A stretch of 9,563 nucleotides of DNA from DASSFZ01 sp036514635 (GTDB lineage: Bacteria > Chloroflexota > Anaerolineae > Fen-1058), in NCBI GenBank assembly GCA_036514635.1, contig DATBWU010000270.1, positions 1 through 9,563 on the forward strand, written 5' to 3'. The number at the start of each line of letters is the position of its first letter. The first letter of the stretch is position 1. Position numbers and translations under genes: made by a program. The notes under the pieces were generated by a model. The model had not been told where the DNA came from and did no database searches. It saw only the letters and a program-made list of their open reading frames with translations. This document shows positions 1 through 4,707 of this stretch, one piece after another.

Positions 1-92
1 ATCAGCGCGCGATGCGAGATCGATTTGTCGCCGGGGACGGCGATCTCGCCGCGCAGGTTACGCACCGGGCCACAGATCGACAAACGCATCAT
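1..92 (-). CDS. aroA: 3-phosphoshikimate 1-carboxyvinyltransferase (EPSP synthase), N-terminal fragment
   Basis: The gene starts here and leaves the window at its left edge, so only about 30 codons are seen. The translation has the EPSP synthase N-terminal signature LRGEIAVPGDKSISHRAL, where the Lys and Ser of GDKSISHR bind shikimate-3-phosphate and phosphoenolpyruvate in known enzymes. The enzyme makes 5-enolpyruvylshikimate-3-phosphate, the sixth step of the shikimate pathway. I place the start at ATG 92-90. A second ATG follows directly at 89-87 and a GTG lies at 65-63. A weak AGAG precedes the ATG pair. The reading frame overlaps the 3' end of tyrA by 35 nt, which suggests translational coupling and membership of the same operon. 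Whether the rest of the gene is intact cannot be judged. Confidence 0.88.
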   Translation of the reverse strand, partial: MMRLSICGPVRNLRGEIAVPGDKSISHRAL

Positions 93-1023
93 TAAACTCT
101 GGTTGAAGTGTGCGAGCGGTGAACAACTGCGCGCGCCTCTCGCGAATCGGTTCGAGCGCGGCGCGCAGCGCGGCTTCGTCGCGCGACTCGATCAACGCCG
201 CCAGTTGATCGATCTCGGCGCGCGCGGCAGACAGCGCATCGAGAATGTCGGCGCGATTCGTGTGGAGAATGTCGGCCATCATCGTCACGTCCGATGCCGC
301 CAGGCGCGAGGTGTCGCGGAAACCTGAGGCGGCTAACTGCCAGACGCGCTCGTCGTTCAGTCGCTCGGCGGCACGCACCAGTGCGCTGGCGAGCAGATAG
401 GGCAAGTGGCTCGTCATCGCCACGCATCGATCGTGTTGGGCCGCGTCGATCAGCAGTGGGCGCGCGCCGACCGCCTCGACCAGTTCGCGCGCCAACGCCA
501 GCGCGCGCGCCGAGGTGCGCGCCAAGGGACTGAGCACGAACATTGTACCTCGGAACAGTCCGGCATCCGCCGCCTGAATGCCCGATGTTTCTTTACCGCA
601 TAAGGGATGTCCGCCGATCGGATCGAAGTGGGGCGGCAAGCTCTCCATCGCCGCGACGATCTCGCGTTTGGTCGATCCCAAATCGAGGACAATTGTTGAT
701 CGTTGATTTCTGACTGCTTGCGCCCGTGCTTGCCCCCCGCTCAGCGGGGCGCTCTGCGGGGTTGTGGATTGAGAGAGGCGTTGGAGTTGAGAGAGGATGG
801 TGCGGACGGGGGTGGCGAGGACGAGCACGTCGCAATCGTGTGCGGCATCGAAGTCCACCGCACGGTCGATGATCGCGCGCTCGCTAGCAAACGCCAGCGT
901 TGCCGAATCGACCTCCACGCCGACGATCTGCGCGCAATGGCCTCGCAGCGCCAGCGCCAGCGACCCACCCATCAAGCCCAAGCCGACAATTGTGACCGTG
1001 CTGTCTCTGAGTCGAGTATCCAT
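58..1023 (-). CDS. tyrA: Prephenate/arogenate dehydrogenase
   Basis: A 321-residue cytosolic NAD(P)-dependent dehydrogenase of the TyrA family, which oxidatively decarboxylates prephenate (or arogenate) towards tyrosine. The nucleotide-binding loop is GLGLMGG (residues 14-20). The catalytic His lies in GGHPLCGKETSG (His139), a second conserved His in SHLPYLLA (His206), and the substrate-binding Arg region in GFRDTSRLA (234-242). No ACT domain or chorismate mutase domain is fused, and mutase is supplied by the upstream aroH. I chose ATG 1023 because family similarity begins there; an in-frame TTG 75 nt upstream would only add residues encoded by a repeat. No Shine-Dalgarno sequence is visible before 1023. 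Oddity: residues about 85-109, between the Rossmann strand ending VLATPVRTIL and the strand TIVLDLGSTKREI, are encoded by repeat-like DNA and lengthen a normally short loop. Prephenate versus arogenate preference cannot be read from the sequence. Confidence 0.93.
   Translation of the reverse strand: MDTRLRDSTVTIVGLGLMGGSLALALRGHCAQIVGVEVDSATLAFASERAIIDRAVDFDAAHDCDVLVLATPVRTILSQLQRLSQSTTPQSAPLSGGQARAQAVRNQRSTIVLDLGSTKREIVAAMESLPPHFDPIGGHPLCGKETSGIQAADAGLFRGTMFVLSPLARTSARALALARELVEAVGARPLLIDAAQHDRCVAMTSHLPYLLASALVRAAERLNDERVWQLAASGFRDTSRLAASDVTMMADILHTNRADILDALSAARAEIDQLAALIESRDEAALRAALEPIRERRAQLFTARTLQPEFNDAFVDLWPGA
692..778. repeat. Family A palindromic repeat inserted in frame within tyrA
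   Basis: The plus strand shows TTGTTGATCGTTGATTTCTG-type runs at 692-712 and GTTGTGGATTGAG at 761-773. They flank a GC-rich hairpin, CCCCGC (735-740) and GCGGGG (744-749). The outer runs match the intergenic family A copies at 1031-1108 and 6121-6216. The stretch keeps the tyrA frame and adds roughly 18-25 residues rich in Gln, Ser, Ala and Arg at a surface loop. Confidence 0.65.
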
Positions 1024-1030
1024 CGTTATT

Positions 1031-1108
1031 GATGATTGCGGATTTCTGATTGTAGATTGTCGCTCTTCAATCCGCAATCTACAATCCGCAATCCGCAATC
1101 CACAATCA
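1031..1108. repeat. Family A periodic palindromic repeat between aroF and tyrA
   Basis: The 82-bp gap between aroF and tyrA is almost entirely built of GATTGYRGATTG units and their complement. GATTGTAGATTG at 1048-1059 pairs perfectly with CAATCTACAATC at 1075-1086, and more units extend both arms. The aroF stop codon (1108-1106) lies within the outer edge of the element. The tyrA start is only about 8 nt beyond the other edge, leaving no room for a normal ribosome binding site outside the repeat. Confidence 0.8.
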
Positions 1109-2119
1109 ACATTCTCTCCCCACGGCTTCGGCTACCCTGCGCACTTCGGCGACGAGTTGAGCGAATCGTTCGGGTCGCAGGCTCTGCACACCGTCGGACA
1201 ACGCGGCCTCCGGGTGCGCGTGCACCTCGACGAGCAGGCCATCGGCTCCGGCGGCGATACCGGCCCGCGCGACGGCAGTCACGTACTCCCATTTGCCGGT
1301 TGCGTGCGACGGATCGAGGATGACCGGCAGGTGACTCAGCTCCTTGATGACCGGGATCGCGTTGATGTCGGTGGTATTGCGCGTGTACTTCTCGAACGTG
1401 CGAATGCCGCGCTCGCACAGCATCAGGCGTCGATTGCCGCAGGCCAGGATATACTCGGCGGCCATCAGCAGCTCTTCGATCGTGGACATCAAGCCGCGCT
1501 TGAGCAGCACCGGATACCCGGACTCGCCGGCGGCGCGCAGCAGCGCGTAGTTCTGCATGTTGCGTGCGCCGATTTGCAGGACATCGGCATAGTGGGCGAC
1601 CAGCGGCACTTGCTCAGGGGCCATCACTTCCGTGACGATGGGCAGGCCGGTCACTTCGCGCGCCTCGGCTAGAATCTCCAGGCCCTTCTCGCCCAGTCCC
1701 TGAAAACTGTACGGCGATGTGCGCGGCTTGAATGCGCCGCCTCGCAACACGGACGCTCCCGCTTCCTTGACCGCGCAGGCGATCTCAAGCAATTGCTCCC
1801 GGCTCTCGACGGCGCACGGCCCGGCCATCAGCACAATGCGCTTCCCGCCGACCTGCGTCCCATCTAGCGGAACAACGGTATCGAGCGGCGAGAAATCGCG
1901 CGAGGCCAGTTTGAACGGGTGCAAGATCGGCACCGTCTTCTCCACGCCGTCGAGCGCTTCAATCTGATCGCGATCGATGGGCCGCTCGTCTCCAATCACG
2001 CCAATGATCGTGCGCTCCTCGCCCTGCGAGAGGTGCGCCCTCATGCCGAGGGTTTGAACCCGTGCGACGACGGCCTCGATCTGCGCGGGACTCGCGTCAT
2101 GTCGCATCACGATAATCAT
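1106..2119 (-). CDS. aroF: 3-deoxy-7-phosphoheptulonate synthase (DAHP synthase, type I beta) with N-terminal ferredoxin-like regulatory domain
   Basis: A 337-residue cytosolic enzyme that condenses phosphoenolpyruvate and erythrose-4-phosphate, the committed step of the shikimate pathway. Residues 1 to about 68 (MIIVMRHDASPAQ...) form the ferredoxin-like/ACT-like domain that mediates feedback inhibition by Tyr/Phe in the Thermotoga maritima type. The rest is a TIM barrel with MAGPCAVES (98-106), LRGGAFKPRTSPYSFQG (125-141), QIGARNMQN (182-190), LLKRGLMSTIEE (205-216) and LDPSHATG (268-275). Predicted metal ligands are Cys102, His272, Glu298 and Asp309, the numbering expected for the 338-residue Thermotoga protein. 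The start at 2119 is set by a strong GGGAGGT Shine-Dalgarno about 8 nt upstream. The aroH frame overlaps the first 23 nt. The gene is likely controlled at two levels: transcription attenuation upstream of aroH, and allosteric inhibition through the N-terminal domain. Confidence 0.96.
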   Translation of the reverse strand: MIIVMRHDASPAQIEAVVARVQTLGMRAHLSQGEERTIIGVIGDERPIDRDQIEALDGVEKTVPILHPFKLASRDFSPLDTVVPLDGTQVGGKRIVLMAGPCAVESREQLLEIACAVKEAGASVLRGGAFKPRTSPYSFQGLGEKGLEILAEAREVTGLPIVTEVMAPEQVPLVAHYADVLQIGARNMQNYALLRAAGESGYPVLLKRGLMSTIEELLMAAEYILACGNRRLMLCERGIRTFEKYTRNTTDINAIPVIKELSHLPVILDPSHATGKWEYVTAVARAGIAAGADGLLVEVHAHPEAALSDGVQSLRPERFAQLVAEVRRVAEAVGREC

Positions 2120-2546
2120 AGCCTGTACCTCCCTCTGTGCCGGTTGAGATTCCACCCGATCGTGCGCGCGCGTCTGGCGTGCCCGGCGTGGCCCGATCGG
2201 GGCGTAGTCCGGCCGCTCCGTTGAGATAGACGTGGACCAGGTCATAAGCCTGTTTCTCCGTATTCCAGTGAATGAGGACCCGGATGCATCGCGGCACACC
2301 GCCCGGCACATCGATCTCTTGTGCGTCAAGCAGCGCCACGTCGTGCCAGCCGAGCGCACGCGCGGCCGCCGCCGGATACGCGGCGCTCAAATCGGGTGAG
2401 GTTGTGAAAATGGCCGAGGCCACGTCGGCGGGATGCAGATCGTTTGCGGCAATCAATCGCCTCAGCAGATCGCACGTCGCCGACAGAATCGCCTCCGCCG
2501 TATTCGACTCCGCCGTCGTCGCGCCCCGTAAGCCTCGACATAGCAT
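2097..2546 (-). CDS. aroH: Chorismate mutase, AroH type
   Basis: A 149-residue monofunctional chorismate mutase of the trimeric Bacillus AroH fold, converting chorismate to prephenate. Active-site residues known from the Bacillus enzyme are in place: Arg7 in RGLRGATT, Glu77 in AQEIDVPGG, Arg89 in RCIRVLI and Tyr107 in HVYLNGAAGLRPD. The start at 2546 is preferred over an in-frame ATG at 2573 because AGGTG lies 6 nt before it and the family begins MxxRGxRGATT. The 2573 start would fall at the base of the terminator U-tract. The family is usually close to 120-130 residues. Here about 30 extra Gly/Thr/Arg-rich residues follow LRPD and read across the aroF ribosome binding site into aroF. It is the first full gene of the operon and lies just below the attenuator. 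Confidence 0.94.
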   Translation of the reverse strand: MLCRGLRGATTAESNTAEAILSATCDLLRRLIAANDLHPADVASAIFTTSPDLSAAYPAAAARALGWHDVALLDAQEIDVPGGVPRCIRVLIHWNTEKQAYDLVHVYLNGAAGLRPDRATPGTPDARARSGGISTGTEGGTGYDYRDAT

Positions 2547-2562
2547 CGCGATCACCTCATCG

Positions 2563-2599
2563 GAGAGAAACAAAACGCGGAGCCGGTTGGCTCCGCGTT
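2563..2599 (-). terminator. Intrinsic terminator (attenuator) in the aro operon leader
   Basis: On the minus strand a perfect 11-bp stem, AACGCGGAGCC (2599-2589) and GGCTCCGCGTT (2584-2574), closes a 4-nt loop. It is followed by TTTTGTTTCTC (2575-2563, where the first Ts also take part in the stem). It lies after the leader peptide stop and before aroH, the position of a trp-type attenuator, so readthrough would set expression of the whole operon. Confidence 0.85.
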
Positions 2600-2619
2600 C
2601 GTATGCGTGACTGCTAATG

Positions 2620-2682
2620 CTTACGCCTACTCAGCCGGGCCGCACGGGGACCGGGAGACGAACCAAAAATAGTAGGCGTAAA
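2620..2682 (-). promoter_or_regulatory. Leader RNA pause/anti-antiterminator pairing (segments 1 and 2)
   Basis: Segment 1 (2681-2671, TTACGCCTACT in the transcript) lies inside the aromatic codons of the leader peptide. It is perfectly complementary over 11 nt to segment 2 (2631-2621, AGTAGGCGTAA), which contains the leader peptide's UAG stop. A ribosome held at the Phe/Tyr codons would cover segment 1 and free segment 2. The competing segment 2-segment 3 pairing that I can find is modest: GGCT (2636-2633) with AGCC (2584-2581 side of the stem, transcript AGCC) and GCGT with ACGC, across an internal loop. Confidence 0.6.
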
Positions 2683-2704
2683 AGAAGAACTTGTCCGTCT
2701 GCAT
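2627..2704 (-). CDS. Aromatic amino acid leader peptide of the aro operon
   Basis: A 25-codon ORF, ATG 2704-2702 to TAG 2629-2627. The peptide begins MQTDK, continues FFFYAYYFWF (residues 6-15) and ends VSRSPCGPAE. Nine of ten consecutive residues are aromatic: five Phe, three Tyr and one Trp, broken by a single Ala. This is the signature of an attenuation leader peptide, in which ribosome stalling at scarce charged tRNAs controls a downstream terminator. Here it sits 28 nt upstream of a strong intrinsic terminator and then aroH-aroF-tyrA-aroA, exactly the genes whose products it would sense. Reading all three aromatic amino acids suits a common-pathway operon better than the Phe-only or Trp-only leaders of pheA or trp. 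No Shine-Dalgarno is visible, and the predicted transcription start is only about 4 nt upstream, so translation may begin leaderless. The peptide itself need have no function. It is too short for ordinary gene calling. Confidence 0.9.
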   Translation of the reverse strand: MQTDKFFFYAYYFWFVSRSPCGPAE

Positions 2705-2714
2705 AGGCAGTGTG

Positions 2715-2744
2715 ACAATATCACGAGCCGCGCGGTGAAGTCAA
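2715..2744 (-). promoter_or_regulatory. Sigma70-like promoter of the aromatic operon
   Basis: On the minus strand TTGACT (2744-2739) and TATTGT (2720-2715) are separated by 18 bp. Transcription would start around 2708, leaving about 4 nt before the leader peptide ATG. The location, directly upstream of an attenuation leader, supports it. Confidence 0.65.
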
Positions 2745-2845
2745 TCGGCAACCCATCCAAGATCGACTCGCCGGTGCTTGTGCAACGTGCCAGAGATTTC
2801 CCTGACATCTCAGCCAGAACCGGTGACGGCACACAAGTCGATCTA

Positions 2846-2914
2846 GCCACAGAGACACGGAGACACAGAGGGGGCCAACAGGCGGTTCGCTCCGTGCCTC
2901 TGTGTCTCTGTGGC
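2846..2914. repeat. Family C inverted repeat between the divergent promoters
   Basis: GCCACAGAGACAC (2846-2858) is perfectly repeated in inverse as GTGTCTCTGTGGC (2902-2914). The inner arms carry further ACAGAG/CTCTGT units. The element sits in the 200-bp stretch between the aro promoter (minus strand) and the met promoter (plus strand). The rest of 2745-2944 shows no gene that I can support. Confidence 0.8.
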
Positions 2915-2944
2915 AAGTTGTGAATAATCACCGACAAAAAGGGG

Positions 2945-2973
2945 TTGACGCGCACCTGCGATTGTGCTACACT
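2945..2973 (+). promoter_or_regulatory. Sigma70-like promoter of the SAM riboswitch-controlled cluster
   Basis: TTGACG (2945-2950) and TACACT (2968-2973) are separated by exactly 17 bp. The start would be near 2980, about 23 nt before riboswitch P1, giving a 5' untranslated region of roughly 314 nt before the first gene. Confidence 0.8.
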
Positions 2974-3002
2974 GCCACCCAACAATTTAACACGGTACGA
3001 CA

Positions 3003-3195
3003 CTCTTATCCAGAGAGGCGGAGGGACCGGCCCTGTGAAGCCTCGGCAACCTGGATTTAGTCTGATAGTTCGATAGTCGAGTAGTCACGACGCCAAACGA
3101 CTACATGACTGAGCGACTAAACGACTAATGTCCAAGGTGCCAATTCCGACAGATGTGCGAGCAACACGCTCGCACCGGTATCTGGGAGATGAGAG
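3003..3195 (+). promoter_or_regulatory. SAM-I riboswitch (S-box) aptamer with enlarged P3
   Basis: P1 pairs CTCTTATC (3003-3010) with GATGAGAG (3188-3195). The conserved core GAGGGACCGGCCC, TGAAGCC and GGCAACC (3021-3051) forms the kink-turn P2, and AAGGTGCCAATTCC (3134-3147) is the conserved J3/4 segment. P4 pairs CAGAT and GTGCGAGC (3150-3162) with GCTCGCAC (3168-3175) and ATCTG (3180-3184). P3 starts with ACC plus TGGA (3052-3055) against TCCA (3131-3134) plus GGT. It continues as TTAGTC (3057-3062) against GACTAA (3123-3128) into a long repeat-derived arm. SAM-I riboswitches repress Met/Cys genes when S-adenosylmethionine is abundant, which fits the cystathionine gamma-synthase gene directly downstream. 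Confidence 0.95.
3057..3128. repeat. Family D repeat forming the distal P3 arm of the riboswitch
   Basis: The segment consists of recurring TAGTC/GACTA units with inverse order across its centre: TTAGTC 3057-3062 with GACTAA 3123-3128, and GTAGTC 3081-3086 with GACTAC 3099-3104. It can fold as a long imperfect hairpin stacked on the short conserved P3 stem, so it extends the aptamer without interrupting any conserved core position. Confidence 0.65.
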
Positions 3196-3290
3196 GGTCC
3201 TGTTTCTCATGCGACCCCCTGTCTTTCAGACCGGGGGCATTTGTTATCCCCGGCCTCCTGGATAAGCCTATCCTCAAGGCAGGGGGTTAT
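3189..3290 (+). promoter_or_regulatory. Riboswitch expression platform with competing C/G hairpins and ribosome binding site
   Basis: ATGAGA (3189-3194, the 3' side of P1) can pair with TCTCAT (3204-3209). CCCCC and GTCT (3215-3224) can pair with AGAC and GGGGG (3228-3237). CCGGGG (3231-3236) can pair instead with CCCCGG (3248-3253). The start-proximal CAGGGGG (3280-3286), which is the Shine-Dalgarno of the next gene, can pair with CCTCCTG (3254-3260) or with CCCCCTG (3215-3221). No clear poly-U follows any hairpin, so control of translation by Shine-Dalgarno sequestration looks more likely than transcription termination. Which pairing goes with the SAM-bound state is inferred, not shown. Confidence 0.5.
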
Positions 3291-3293
3291 TGT

Positions 3294-4562
3294 ATGAACA
3301 CTACGCTAGCGCTAACTGAACGGGTCGATCCGGTCACTTCGCCCCTCGCTGCGCCGTATCCATCCGATGCACGCGCCGCAGGCGGCCCGTCCACGCGATC
3401 GGTTCACGCCGGTCACACACGGCCCTTCGCGCATCATGCGCTGACCGTGCCGATCGTGCAGACGGCGACGTACACTTTCGCCGACACCGCCGACCTGTGC
3501 ACGTTCATGGATGCGCGCATGTGGGGCGGCGCACGCGAACGGACCGAGTACGGTCGCTATGGCAACCCGACCGTCGCCGAGGTCGAGGCGAAGATCGCGG
3601 CGCTCGACGGCGCGGAAGACGCGCTGCTGTTCGCCTCGGGCATGGCCGCCGTCACCACGGTGTTGTTGTCGTTCCTGTCGAGCGGCACGCACCTCATCGT
3701 CACGGACGACGCCTACCGCCGCACGCGCCAGTTCTGCCTGACGTTCCTGAAGCGCCTGGGTATCGAGGCGACGGTCGTGCCGATGGGCGACTATGCGGCG
3801 CTGGAAGCGGCCATTCGCCCGAACACCCGGCTGATCCTCTCCGAGTCGCCGACCAACCCGTACCTGCGCGTGCTCGATCTGGAGCGCGTGGCCGACATCG
3901 CCCGGCGGCACAATGTTCGGACACTGATCGACGCGACGTTTGCCACGCCGATCAACCAGCGCCCGATCGAGTTCGGCATCGATCTGGTGCTGCACTCGGC
4001 CACCAAGTACCTGGGCGGGCACAACGATCTCCTGGCGGGCGTCGTGACCGGGAGCGAATCATTCGTCGCGCTGCTGCGCCAGCAACTGTGGATGATGGGC
4101 GCGGTCGCCGATCCGCACAATGCGTACCTGCTGCTGCGCGGATTGAAGACGCTGGCGCTGCGCGTCGCCCGGCAGAACGAGAACGGCTTGCAGGTCGCCC
4201 GGTTTCTGGAGGGCCATCCGAAAGTCGAGCGCGTGTGGTATCCGGGCCTGCCGTCTCACCCGGACTACGCGACGGCGCAGGCGCAGATGTCCGGCTTCGG
4301 CGGCGTGGTCACCTTCGAGGTGCGTGGCGATCTGGCTTTGACCAGCCGCCTCGTCGATGCGGTGCGCATCCCGATTATCGCGCCGAGCCTGGGCGGTGTC
4401 GAAACGCTGATCGAGCAGCCGGCGCTGATGTCGTATTACGAGTTTTCCACCGAAGAGCGGCTGGCCGTCGGCATCAAGGATAATCTCGTCCGGCTGTCGC
4501 TGGGCATCGAAGATGCGGATGACTTGATCGCCGATCTCGCGCAGGCGCTGGAAAAAATATGA
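3294..4562 (+). CDS. Cystathionine gamma-synthase-like PLP enzyme (Cys/Met metabolism family)
   Basis: A 422-residue cytosolic fold-type I PLP enzyme. It has YGRYGNPT (86-93), the SGM loop (115-117), ESPTNPYL (184-191), the cofactor-binding Asp in DATFATP (Asp213) and the Schiff-base Lys in HSATKYLGGH (Lys238). Family members transfer Cys or sulfide onto an activated homoserine, or cleave cystathionine. Synthase is favoured because the gene is first behind a SAM riboswitch and lies with lysC and asd, whose product leads to homoserine. The C-terminal motifs HPKVERVWYPGLPSHP, SGFGGVVTFE and EQPALMSYYEFS followed by GIKDNLVRLSLGIED resemble plant cystathionine gamma-synthases, so O-phosphohomoserine is a possible substrate. 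The start at 3294 follows AGGGGG with 7-nt spacing; an open frame back to 3153 is riboswitch. About 30 N-terminal residues are low in conservation. Cystathionine lyase or acylhomoserine sulfhydrylase are the alternatives. Confidence 0.85.
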   Translation: MNTTLALTERVDPVTSPLAAPYPSDARAAGGPSTRSVHAGHTRPFAHHALTVPIVQTATYTFADTADLCTFMDARMWGGARERTEYGRYGNPTVAEVEAKIAALDGAEDALLFASGMAAVTTVLLSFLSSGTHLIVTDDAYRRTRQFCLTFLKRLGIEATVVPMGDYAALEAAIRPNTRLILSESPTNPYLRVLDLERVADIARRHNVRTLIDATFATPINQRPIEFGIDLVLHSATKYLGGHNDLLAGVVTGSESFVALLRQQLWMMGAVADPHNAYLLLRGLKTLALRVARQNENGLQVARFLEGHPKVERVWYPGLPSHPDYATAQAQMSGFGGVVTFEVRGDLALTSRLVDAVRIPIIAPSLGGVETLIEQPALMSYYEFSTEERLAVGIKDNLVRLSLGIEDADDLIADLAQALEKI

Positions 4563-4600
4563 TCCACGAATTCATAGCGCGGCTCCGCCGCAACCAAAAT

Positions 4601-4663
4601 ATGGGACACGGATGAACACAGATGAACACTGATTCTGATCCGTGTTTGTCCGTGTTCACGGGA
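4601..4663. repeat. Family B inverted repeat between the PLP enzyme and aspartokinase genes
   Basis: GGACACGGATGAACACAGAT (4604-4623) is matched imperfectly in inverse by ATCCGTGTTTGTCCGTGTTC (4638-4657). The same family recurs at 7361-7412. It fills most of the 145-bp gap between the two genes. No clear terminator is seen, so cotranscription remains possible. Confidence 0.75.
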
Positions 4664-4707
4664 GCACTGCACCGCATGTGTTCGTGGAGGACTATTCTGG
4701 AGCGGGA

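Noticed and set aside
2711..2725. GTGA-N5-TCAC palindrome over the aro -10 box, resembling a CRP/FNR half-site pair
   Set aside because: Spacing is one base shorter than the CRP/FNR consensus and only four bases per arm match, which is weak in a GC-rich region.
2614..3003. Minus-strand open frame of about 129 codons spanning the divergent regulatory region
   Set aside because: It runs across both promoters, the inverted repeat and the leader in a different frame from the leader peptide; no family resemblance.
3153..3293. N-terminal extension of the PLP enzyme beginning at a GTG
   Set aside because: These codons are the 3' half of the riboswitch aptamer and its expression platform. The ATG at 3294 has a proper ribosome binding site.
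4579..4591. GCGGC-TCC-GCCGC hairpin after the PLP enzyme gene as a terminator
   Set aside because: Stem is only 5 bp and is followed by AACCAAAATATG with no U-tract, so not a credible terminator.
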